DNA of 5,200 nucleotides from an uncultured Prevotellaceae bacterium (GTDB lineage: Bacteria; Bacteroidota; Bacteroidia; Bacteroidales; Bacteroidaceae), in the NCBI GenBank assembly GCA_945827465.1, contig CALZOH010000205.1, positions 1-5,200 on the forward strand, written 5' to 3'. Below the pieces are notes generated by a model that saw only the letters and a program-made list of their open reading frames with translations, searched no databases and was not told where the DNA came from. The stretch's first letter is position 1; each line of letters opens with the position of its first letter. Shown piece after piece: positions 1 to 5,200 of this stretch. A program made the translations under genes and the position numbers.

Positions 1-1
1 C

Positions 2-1093
2 TTTGCGCACTATCGTCATGAGCCGGAGTTAAAGGATAAGCTCATGGATATATTTTCCCGCAGCTATGAAAATAACTACGTGCTCCGTTCTGATTTCGAT
101 TTCATTTCAGATACATTCCCTGGCATTAAAAAAATGTTTGAGGATTGTGCCCTTGAGTTCGTCCCCGATGAAGTTGTTGACAACTTAAAATTTGAAGAAG
201 ATGGCAATTACGATATATATAGCCTCTTCAAAACTGATGCTGCTGACAATGATAACCAGTACTACTTCACATACTTAGATTTCTTAATGCTCTTCGAGTC
301 TGAGGAATATGATAGAATAGTGTCACCTAAACCAATATACGAGTTTAGCTACCTCAATCAGATGACAATACGAGCATATGAAAAATACGAATCGTTCCTC
401 CGCTGTTTATATTCATATCTCGCCCTTCCTCCTCAGCATCGAAAAGATTATATCATATTCATTCCTAATAGCTGTGCTCCTGTCCAGCTTCTCGAATTTG
501 GTATGCCTGGTTCCGACCCATTCAACGACGATTATCCAAAAGGGATTAAAGTAAATCCGGGCGATTTCCTTGTTTACAACTGGGATTATAGCGCATACGC
601 ACCTGACTTTTATGCTATTCAGCAACTTTTTGTCTCGCGAGAAGTGGGAGATAAATACCTTGCCGACCCGGAAACCAAAACCTATGCTATCCAAATCTCA
701 AAAGAGACATATGAATACGCAAAAAAACGTCTCAACTTTCTTAAAGAAAAATCCGATAGCGCGGATTCTGATGCCGAGTTCAATCTTCTTTCTGATATAG
801 TCGAAGCTTACTTTCGAGATCATGAGAAGTTTAGTGCTGAACATTCCCCTCTTCGCGTAGGGCCGTCTACAGTTGAGGATGTTCCCGCGTATTGGACACA
901 AGTCAAGCTTTATCGCATCTTAAAGCCAAAACTTGATAAAATCAACGAAGAAGTCAAAGCGCTTAATCTCGGAGTGTTGGAGACCGACAAGTTAATAAGA
1001 GTGCGGGTACATAAACTAATCGACGAATACCTTCAACAACATAGCAGAAAAATCGATGATGACAAAATCGAGCTTACGCTGGAGGATGTATAG
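2..1093 (+). CDS. Acidic soluble protein of unknown function, probably 5'-truncated by the window
   Basis: I do not recognise this protein. The frame is open back to the left edge of the window (363 codons visible), and the extra upstream residues (HYRHEPELKDKL before the Met at 44) read like a natural helix, so the true start is probably outside. The ATG at 44 is the alternative: AAAGGA at 31-36 lies 7 bases before it and could serve as a ribosome binding site, giving 349 residues. Counting from that Met, there is no signal peptide or membrane segment. Residues 1-130 are rich in D, E, Y and F. Residues 135-200 form the most distinctive block, with a hydrophobic strand (DYIIFIP), a P/G/D-rich loop and NPGDFLVYNWDYSAYAPDFY. 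Residues 220-350 look largely helical and highly charged, possibly coiled coil around 285-310, ending in an acidic tail. The stop is TAG at 1091-1093. Coding is certain from length and composition; function is not. Confidence 0.8.
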   Translation, partial: FAHYRHEPELKDKLMDIFSRSYENNYVLRSDFDFISDTFPGIKKMFEDCALEFVPDEVVDNLKFEEDGNYDIYSLFKTDAADNDNQYYFTYLDFLMLFESEEYDRIVSPKPIYEFSYLNQMTIRAYEKYESFLRCLYSYLALPPQHRKDYIIFIPNSCAPVQLLEFGMPGSDPFNDDYPKGIKVNPGDFLVYNWDYSAYAPDFYAIQQLFVSREVGDKYLADPETKTYAIQISKETYEYAKKRLNFLKEKSDSADSDAEFNLLSDIVEAYFRDHEKFSAEHSPLRVGPSTVEDVPAYWTQVKLYRILKPKLDKINEEVKALNLGVLETDKLIRVRVHKLIDEYLQQHSRKIDDDKIELTLEDV

Positions 1094-1094
1094 T

Positions 1095-1221
1095 GCGATG
1101 CGCCGCGATGATGTTGCCCGCAGTAAGTGAGGACTTCGGGCGGTGCCTACCGGCCATCCGAGAACATTCCTCGCATCGCCGGGCTATCGTATATCGAGCC
1201 TTTACGTCTCGACCGTCCGGC
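1095..1221 (+). other. GC-rich segment with several possible RNA stems just after the first gene
   Basis: This stretch starts right behind the stop of the first gene and is richer in G+C than its surroundings. Several perfect inverted repeats can be read directly. GCGATGCG (1095-1102) pairs with CGCATCGC (1172-1179). Inside it, GCCCG (1116-1120) pairs with CGGGC (1137-1141), and CGGT (1141-1144) pairs with ACCG (1149-1152), sharing one base with the previous stem. Further on, GCCGG (1178-1182) pairs with CCGGC (1217-1221) around TCGAG (1194-1198)/CTCGA (1208-1212). The stems overlap in part, so not all can form together. It could be a 3' UTR structure, a small RNA or a repeated genomic element. 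It does not match tRNA, tmRNA, RNase P RNA or SRP RNA signatures that I know. GC-rich DNA forms short stems by chance, so confidence is low. Confidence 0.3.
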
Positions 1222-1245
1222 TTCTATCCCTATCGCGGTTTGTGA
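1108..1245 (+). CDS. Possible 45-residue basic small protein (doubtful)
   Basis: An ATG-ATG start 14 bases after the stop of the preceding gene opens a frame that ends at TGA 1243-1245. The product would begin MMLPAVSEDFGRCLPAIREH and end in FYPYRGL. It is rich in Arg, Ser and Pro, with no membrane segment or known motif. There is no obvious ribosome binding site, but the position could allow translation after the upstream gene. The same bases hold the inverted repeats described separately, and a frame of this length in GC-rich DNA is common by chance. I list it because it fills most of the gap and could be a conserved small protein or part of a repeat; a noncoding explanation is at least as likely. 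Confidence 0.2.
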   Translation: MMLPAVSEDFGRCLPAIREHSSHRRAIVYRAFTSRPSGFYPYRGL

Positions 1246-1260
1246 AATTTTCACTCACAT

Positions 1261-1307
1261 AAAATCACTATGATACAGGCAAATAATTCACCTTTCATAG
1301 TGATTTT
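1261..1307. terminator. 13-bp perfect inverted repeat, bidirectional terminator-like or operator
   Basis: AAAATCACTATGA (1261-1273) is the exact reverse complement of TCATAGTGATTTT (1295-1307), with 21 bases between. Inside the loop AGG (1277-1279) can pair with CCT (1291-1293), which shortens the effective loop. The arms begin in AAAA and end in TTTT, the form of a bidirectional terminator, and the element lies between two genes that each seem to have their own transcription unit. The right arm also sits where the -33 region of the next promoter (-7 at 1323-1330) would be, so an operator role for the small gene is possible. The inverted repeat is certain; the function is inferred. Confidence 0.6.
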
Positions 1308-1315
1308 CTCATATA

Positions 1316-1330
1316 TTTTTCGTAACTTTG
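1316..1330 (+). promoter_or_regulatory. Bacteroidota-type promoter for the small acidic gene
   Basis: TTTTTCG followed by TAACTTTG (1323-1330) matches the Bacteroidota -7 consensus TAnnTTTG. Transcription would start near 1335-1338, about 25 bases before the ATG at 1363. No clear TTG is seen at the -33 position. It also argues against the longer reading frame that opens at ATG 1270, since that start would lie upstream of the promoter. The promoter before the methyltransferase has the same 15-base arrangement with one difference. Confidence 0.65.
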
Positions 1331-1362
1331 TATGTAGAAAACAACTTCAAAATCTGCTCATT

Positions 1363-1629
1363 ATGTCAGTAAAAGTATATGTAATTTCAGAACCGCTCGC
1401 CATCGACTTCATCATGGACGATGACATCGACGGCTTCAAGGAACTTCTCGACTCCGACGATACTCTCTACTTCCCCGAGCCTGAGGTCTTCGATACCGAA
1501 GATCAGGCGCTCGCTTTCTGCGCCGGCATAGGCTATGGCGCAAACGAAAGCACCACTCCCGAACGCTATCCGCTCCGCTCGTGCGAGGACGCCGATGCCC
1601 CATTCATCGAAGCCATCGAAAATTATTAA
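1363..1629 (+). CDS. Small, strongly acidic protein of unknown function (88 aa)
   Basis: The protein begins MSVKVYVISEPLAIDF and ends FIEAIENY. An ATG at 1270 is in frame but precedes both the promoter (1316-1330) and a stretch with no protein-like character, so 1363 is chosen. By count it has 22 Asp/Glu against 4 Lys/Arg, giving a very acidic product with no membrane segment or signal peptide. A segment near residues 44-59 (DTEDQALAFCAGIGYG) followed by PERYPLR resembles, from memory, short uncharacterised Bacteroidales proteins; I cannot name the family. Its third codon positions favour C and G, unlike the AT-rich methyltransferase downstream, which suggests it belongs to the resident genome. 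It has its own promoter and is followed by terminator hairpins, so it seems monocistronic. A DNA-mimic role could be imagined from the charge, but nothing specific supports it. Confidence 0.75.
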   Translation: MSVKVYVISEPLAIDFIMDDDIDGFKELLDSDDTLYFPEPEVFDTEDQALAFCAGIGYGANESTTPERYPLRSCEDADAPFIEAIENY

Positions 1630-1650
1630 AGCATTAAACAGATTTTAACT

Positions 1651-1689
1651 TTAGTGTGCAAGATTTTGGCAGTCTCGCACACTAATTTT
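1651..1689 (+). terminator. Long hairpin with T-run, terminator of the small acidic gene
   Basis: TTAGTGTGC (1651-1659) pairs perfectly with GCACACTAA (1677-1685). After one A-C mismatch the stem continues with AGATT (1661-1665) against AGTCT (1671-1675), including one G-T pair, closing on a 5-base loop TTGGC. TTTT follows at 1686-1689. It starts 21 bases after the stop at 1627-1629, as expected for an intrinsic terminator. Confidence 0.75.
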
Positions 1690-1691
1690 GC

Positions 1692-1719
1692 ATCCGAGTA
1701 GCAAATCTCGGATTTTTTT
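1692..1719 (+). terminator. Second hairpin with 7-T run
   Basis: ATCCGAG (1692-1698) and CTCGGAT (1707-1713) form a perfect 7-bp stem with an 8-base loop, and T runs from 1713 to 1719. This is a textbook intrinsic terminator shape and would back up the hairpin just upstream. Its T-run merges into the promoter of the methyltransferase, so readthrough from the small gene is blocked directly where the next transcription unit starts. Confidence 0.75.
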
Positions 1720-1729
1720 CGTACCTTTG
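1713..1729 (+). promoter_or_regulatory. Bacteroidota-type promoter for the restriction-modification operon
   Basis: TACCTTTG (1722-1729) is a full match to the TAnnTTTG -7 consensus, preceded by a T-run and CG exactly as in the promoter at 1316-1330. No TTG is found at the usual -33 distance; the nearest TTTTG (1686-1690) is too far. Transcription would begin near 1735, leaving a leader of about 110 bases before the TTG at 1846. It is the only recognisable promoter ahead of the methyltransferase and nuclease genes. Confidence 0.7.
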
Positions 1730-1735
1730 CACTCT

Positions 1736-1845
1736 AAAACGCGCTCGCGCAGACAAATGACCGCCCAATGTAAGTAACAACTTATATTCAACATATAAAG
1801 GAACTTCCTTGTAGTCGCTAAAGGTTTGGTCGCCTGTCTGCCTAC
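1736..1845 (+). promoter_or_regulatory. Leader of the methyltransferase gene with small dyads and a 6-codon upstream ORF
   Basis: Several paired segments are visible. GCAGACA (1749-1755) pairs with TGTCTGC (1835-1841) and would enclose the whole leader, bringing the 3' strand to within 5 bases of the TTG start. TAAGT (1771-1775)/ACTTA (1780-1784) and TTATAT (1782-1787)/ATATAA (1793-1798) compete for the same bases. AAGGAA-C-TTCCTT (1798-1810) is a perfect 13-base dyad, more plausible as a protein-binding site than as an RNA hairpin because its loop is one base. A tiny ORF, ATG 1757 to TAA 1775-1777 (MTAQCK), lies inside, and a second ATG at 1768 is followed at once by TAA. These could tune methyltransferase expression. 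No C-protein (controller) gene is visible, and the functional reading is inference. Confidence 0.35.
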
Positions 1846-4440
1846 TTGGAAGTTTTTGCTTTTTCTTCCGTGAGACGAAAACCTAAAGCATACAATATTC
1901 CAGAAGAAGTTTTCTCTGCTATTGCGGCAGAGAAACGAACGCCGTATGGTATTCGTTCTTATATCAGTCTATTCAGTAGTGCCGGAATAGGCTGTTATGG
2001 CTTTAAGGAGGCTGGGTATAGTTGTATCGCTACGGTTGAGCTTTTAGAAAAACGTCTTAAAATTCAACGATTCAACCACAAGTGTATGCTTGACTCAGGA
2101 TATATTTGTGGTGATATGACTCAATCAGATACGAAAGATAAGATTTTTCGTGAGTTGGATTTATGGAAGAATTGCTTTGGTCTATCTGAATTAGATGTCC
2201 TAATCGCGACACCTCCATGCCAAGGTATGTCGGTTGCTAACCACAAGAAAGGAGACGAATTAAAGCGAAACTCACTTGTAGTTGAATCTATAAAAATTAC
2301 GAAAGAAGTTCTCCCAAAATTCTTTATTTTTGAGAATGTTCGTGCTTTCCTCACATCAGTTTGCACTGATATTGATGGCATTGATAAGTCTATTCAAGAG
2401 GCGATAACCTATAATTTAGGAGGTTATTACAATATCCTTTTCAGGGTTATTAACTTTAAGGATTATGGGTGTCCATCAAGCCGTACTCGTACTTTAGTGA
2501 TTGGTGTCAGAAAGGATATTGCAGACGTAACTCCGTATGATGTTTTCCCCTCACTTTCAAAGGAAGTTACACTTAGAGAAACTATCGGACACCTGCCGAG
2601 TCTTAAAAGGATGGGTGAAATTTGGGAAAAGGATATTTATCATAATTTCCGAAAGTATGCTCCACACATGGAAGCATGGATTTCAGAAATTAAAGAGGGT
2701 CAGTCTGCTTTTGATAACACTGATATTTCACGGATTCCTCATACAGTCAGGGATGGGGTAATTGTATATAATGCCCAAAAGAACGGGGATAAATACACAC
2801 GTCAAATTTGGGATCGTGTAGCACCTTGCATCCACACTCGCAATGATATTATGGCGAGTCAGAACACGGTGCATCCATCGGACAACCGAGTTTTCAGCAT
2901 AAGAGAGGTTATGCTAATGATGTCGGTGCCTTATTCGTTCCAATGGACAGACACCCCATTTGATATACTCAATTCATTACCTTTGAAAGAGAAGCAAGCT
3001 TTTCTTAAAAAGGAAGAAATGAATATTCGTCAGAATTTAGGAGAAGCTGTGCCAACAGTAATTTTTAAGCAAATAGCTTATAAAATACGTAAAGTGTTGG
3101 ATAAACCGACTTTTTCTAATTCAGACGCTACCGCTTACGTGAACGAGCAAAATCTATCTACACAAGACAGTATTGTCTCATTTATTAGGCGTTCGACTGC
3201 TCCTTTTTCTAAGATTTCACGAATTGTTGAAATGGCAAACTCCGAAAGAGATAATACCGCAGCCTATTATACTCGACAAGACGTTTGTTTTGCTATTGTC
3301 AACAATTTGCCTGACGCTAAATTTTTCTCATCTCTTTCCATATTGGAACCATCTATTGGAGTTGGGAACTTTTTGCCTTCTCTGATTGAAAAATATGCTT
3401 CTGTCCCCAAAGTTGAAATTGACGTAGTGGACATTAACCCGTTATCTATTGAGATTCTTAAGGAAATGATTAACCATTTGAATATTCCTGAGAATTTCTC
3501 AATCAACTTTATCGTTGCTGATACATTAACTTATGATTTTCAAAAGAAGTACGACATCGTAATCGGGAATCCACCCTATATGAAACTGACAAATAATAAA
3601 AGTTTGTCGGCTAAATATCGCGCAACCGCTATAAACAAAGAGACGAATAATATATTTGCTTTTTTCATTGAAAAAGCCATATCTTTAGGACGATATGTTT
3701 CCTTGATTGTACCCAAGAGTCTTATAAATGCGCCTGAATTTAACTTGACCCGTGCGGTAATGTCTCAATATGCAATCACTCATTTTATAGACTTTGGAGA
3801 GAAAGCCTTTAAGGGAGTTAAAATAGAAACCGTTTCTTTTACAATAGACACAGCGAAGCCAAAATCAGAGTGTTTGATATTTTCTTATATCAATAATTCT
3901 GTGCGTAAAATATCTCAATCGTATTTTACCGATAAAAAATTTCCGTACTGGCTGATTTATCGTGATAACTCTTTTGATGAAATTGCTAACTCAATGCAAT
4001 TTGGAATATTCAAATCTTATCGCGACCGTGTAATTACAAAAAAGGACACTCTTCCTTCTGGTAGTATCCGGGTTTTGAAATCTCGTAATATTGGTAATAA
4101 CGAGATTATAAATATTGATGGCTACGACTGCTACATAGATGATCCATCCAAATTTGATGTAAGCAAATTCCTAAATCATACTGATTGCGTTTTAGTGCCA
4201 AATCTCACATATAATCCTCGCGCATGCTTTATGCCAATGGGGTGTATTGCAGACGGCTCGGTTGCAATTCTATCTCTTGTTGACTCTGATATTAAGTTGA
4301 CGGAAGAAGACTTAGCCTTTTATGCAACCAATCAATTCTCAAAATTTTATGCGATTGCTCGTAACCTCGGCTCTCGCTCACTCAATATAGATAACAACTC
4401 CGTTTTCTTCTTCGGAAAACTTAATAATAGTACTGTATGA
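1846..4440 (+). CDS. Fused DNA methyltransferase: cytosine-5 (N-terminal) and adenine-N6 (C-terminal), Alw26I/Eco31I/Esp3I type
   Basis: This 864-residue cytoplasmic enzyme carries two complete S-adenosylmethionine-dependent DNA methyltransferases. The m5C domain (about 38-415) shows motif I FSSAGIGCYGF (43-53), motif IV PPCQ with catalytic Cys125, ENV (163-165), motif VIII SSRTRTL (211-217), a recognition region about 254-345, motif IX RVFSIREVMLMMSVP (348-362) and motif X GEAVP (399-403). After a linker (about 416-470), the m6A domain has the gamma order: YYTRQDV (474-480), motif I LEPSIGVGNF (500-509), VVDINP (527-532), VADT (557-560) and catalytic NPPY (575-578), followed by a target-recognition part from about 690. 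No nuclease motif is seen. No in-frame ATG precedes motif I: the frame opens after TAA 1819-1821, so TTG 1846 or GTG 1870 must be used. Type IIS systems of this family methylate C on one strand and A on the other, and the m6A enzyme can be fused to the m5C enzyme. The nuclease gene overlaps its stop. Confidence 0.93.
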   Translation: MEVFAFSSVRRKPKAYNIPEEVFSAIAAEKRTPYGIRSYISLFSSAGIGCYGFKEAGYSCIATVELLEKRLKIQRFNHKCMLDSGYICGDMTQSDTKDKIFRELDLWKNCFGLSELDVLIATPPCQGMSVANHKKGDELKRNSLVVESIKITKEVLPKFFIFENVRAFLTSVCTDIDGIDKSIQEAITYNLGGYYNILFRVINFKDYGCPSSRTRTLVIGVRKDIADVTPYDVFPSLSKEVTLRETIGHLPSLKRMGEIWEKDIYHNFRKYAPHMEAWISEIKEGQSAFDNTDISRIPHTVRDGVIVYNAQKNGDKYTRQIWDRVAPCIHTRNDIMASQNTVHPSDNRVFSIREVMLMMSVPYSFQWTDTPFDILNSLPLKEKQAFLKKEEMNIRQNLGEAVPTVIFKQIAYKIRKVLDKPTFSNSDATAYVNEQNLSTQDSIVSFIRRSTAPFSKISRIVEMANSERDNTAAYYTRQDVCFAIVNNLPDAKFFSSLSILEPSIGVGNFLPSLIEKYASVPKVEIDVVDINPLSIEILKEMINHLNIPENFSINFIVADTLTYDFQKKYDIVIGNPPYMKLTNNKSLSAKYRATAINKETNNIFAFFIEKAISLGRYVSLIVPKSLINAPEFNLTRAVMSQYAITHFIDFGEKAFKGVKIETVSFTIDTAKPKSECLIFSYINNSVRKISQSYFTDKKFPYWLIYRDNSFDEIANSMQFGIFKSYRDRVITKKDTLPSGSIRVLKSRNIGNNEIINIDGYDCYIDDPSKFDVSKFLNHTDCVLVPNLTYNPRACFMPMGCIADGSVAILSLVDSDIKLTEEDLAFYATNQFSKFYAIARNLGSRSLNIDNNSVFFFGKLNNSTV

Positions 4441-5200
4441 GAGAAACCATAAACAAATTCCTAAATCAATTTGATCTTGATGTTCGTAAAACAAGAGATG
4501 CTCGTTTTGCCGACCAAAAATGTACTCCTGATGTCGTTTGCTTTATTGCAGACTGCATCTTGAATATAGTACAGCAAGGGCAAACTTTTACCGTAAGCGA
4601 TATTTGGGATTCTCAGTACTTTATTAAAAATGCAGTTGCTGTATTTGGGAAACCTATCCCAACCAATCCTACTGCGAGACATGAATATGATAAATTCATT
4701 CAGCAACCACTCCGTTTGCTTGGGTGTGCTCATGTTTTGAATGTAGATAAGGTTGGTAACACGAATGTGTACTCCATAGCAAATGAAGATATGCTCGACT
4801 ATATCTCACGCCGGGAGCGCAATACATATAACTTCCTTTATTGCTATTTCCGTAAGGTTATGGTAGATAGTGGAATGTGGAAATATTTTCAAGAATACAT
4901 TGATAAATCCCTTAACGGTGATGTCACCAAAGAGGATTATCTTTATCTGAGAGATAAATTTATTCGCTTTATGATTGGAAATACAAGCATCAATGGCGAA
5001 GTAGAAGTCAGGCGTATCTTCCCAAAAATTCTTAACATCTTCGCAGTTGATAATGGCATTTCTGGTTCTGAGCGTGGTACTATATCCAAATATCAATTCA
5101 ATTTTTCCGATTTAATGTATAATCGAAAAAATTGGCGTGATGTTAACAAGGACAAATCAATGACACGTCAGGAGGCTGCTGATGAAGCTATCAATACTCA
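4437..5200 (+). CDS. Putative type IIS restriction endonuclease, Alw26I/Eco31I/Esp3I family (5' part, runs off the window)
   Basis: ATG at 4437-4439 overlaps the methyltransferase stop (TGA 4438-4440) in an ATGA junction, so the two are probably translationally coupled. The frame stays open for 254 codons to the right edge, which proves a real gene despite the missing stop. The N-terminus reads VRKTRDARFADQKCTPDVV (residues 16-34), then FIADCI; I recognise this block from memory as typical of restriction endonucleases paired with m5C/m6A methyltransferases of this family. Residues 35-130 look like a helical domain (SDIWDSQYFIKNAVAVFG), compatible with DNA recognition. No PD-(D/E)XK or HNH site is visible. 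Eco31I is known to use one HNH site in its C-terminal half, so the catalytic part would lie beyond the window. Expected role: cutting unmethylated DNA a short distance from an asymmetric site. Function rests on the motif and the operon position; cleavage residues are not seen. Confidence 0.75.
   Translation, partial: MRETINKFLNQFDLDVRKTRDARFADQKCTPDVVCFIADCILNIVQQGQTFTVSDIWDSQYFIKNAVAVFGKPIPTNPTARHEYDKFIQQPLRLLGCAHVLNVDKVGNTNVYSIANEDMLDYISRRERNTYNFLYCYFRKVMVDSGMWKYFQEYIDKSLNGDVTKEDYLYLRDKFIRFMIGNTSINGEVEVRRIFPKILNIFAVDNGISGSERGTISKYQFNFSDLMYNRKNWRDVNKDKSMTRQEAADEAINT

Noticed and set aside
413..901. Open frames in other frames within the first gene (minus 413-694, plus 570-800, minus 698-901)
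   Set aside because: They are shadows of a long continuous frame and have no independent support.
1094..1260. tRNA or other housekeeping RNA
   Set aside because: No cloverleaf, CCA end or known signature of tmRNA, RNase P RNA or SRP RNA was found.
1270..1362. N-terminal extension of the small acidic gene from ATG 1270
   Set aside because: It begins within the inverted repeat, precedes the promoter at 1316-1330 and encodes a stretch unlike the acidic body; ATG 1363 fits the predicted transcript.
1640..1845. CRISPR array, tracrRNA or retron-like RNA in the spacer
   Set aside because: There are no repeated units of CRISPR type, no cas or reverse transcriptase gene nearby, and the hairpins are explained as terminators.
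2121..3506. Other-frame open frames inside the methyltransferase (minus 2121-2381, plus 2537-2761, plus 3173-3385, minus 3267-3506)
   Set aside because: They overlap essential methyltransferase motifs in another frame and show no start signals or family features.
1846..4440. Single-chain type IIG restriction-methylation enzyme
   Set aside because: No nuclease domain or PD-(D/E)XK motif is visible before, between or after the two methyltransferase domains, and a separate nuclease candidate follows.
4461..4733. Minus-strand open frame of 90 codons
   Set aside because: It lies wholly within the + strand nuclease gene, which is continuous for 254 codons and has protein-like sequence and operon context. 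The same holds for the minus-strand frame at 4806-5096.
1..5200. Insertion sequence or integrative element ends
   Set aside because: No transposase or integrase frame, and no terminal inverted repeats with flanking direct repeats could be read.

Overview
The window looks like a chromosomal accessory region of a gut-type Bacteroidales bacterium, possibly of the Muribaculaceae/Bacteroides kind. The main evidence is two copies of the Bacteroidota-type -7 promoter element TAnnTTTG, each directly after a T-run and CG, and the lack of clear Shine-Dalgarno sequences ahead of the starts at 1363 and 1846. The family-level placement is a guess from general feel, not from a marker gene.

Layout, all genes on the + strand. 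(1) Positions 2-1093 are the 3' part, or nearly all, of an acidic soluble protein that I do not recognise. (2) 1094-1362 is a gene-poor, partly GC-rich stretch. It holds potential RNA stems, a 45-codon open frame of doubtful reality, a long A/T-ended inverted repeat and a promoter. (3) 1363-1629 is a small, very acidic 88-residue protein of unknown function. (4) 1630-1845 carries two consecutive terminator-like hairpins, a promoter that abuts the second T-run, and a leader of about 110 nt with small dyads and a tiny upstream ORF. (5) 1846-4440 encodes an 864-residue fusion of a cytosine-5 DNA methyltransferase (N-terminal) and a gamma-type adenine-N6 DNA methyltransferase (C-terminal). (6) 4437-5200 is the 5' part of a gene that overlaps the methyltransferase stop by ATGA and runs off the window. 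Its N-terminus resembles the restriction endonucleases of the Alw26I/Eco31I/Esp3I type IIS family.

Genes 5 and 6 most likely form one restriction-modification operon. The two methyltransferase domains would each protect one strand of an asymmetric site (m5C on one strand, m6A on the other), and the downstream nuclease would cut unmodified DNA. The methyltransferase is transcribed first and the nuclease is translationally coupled behind it, so protection would precede cutting. The methyltransferase lacks a usable ATG: its open frame must start at TTG or GTG, which suggests low or regulated translation. The system is AT-rich beside the GC-rich small gene just before it, consistent with horizontal acquisition. 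The fusion and the family link are the most notable content. The overall design fits a known family and is not a wholly new system.
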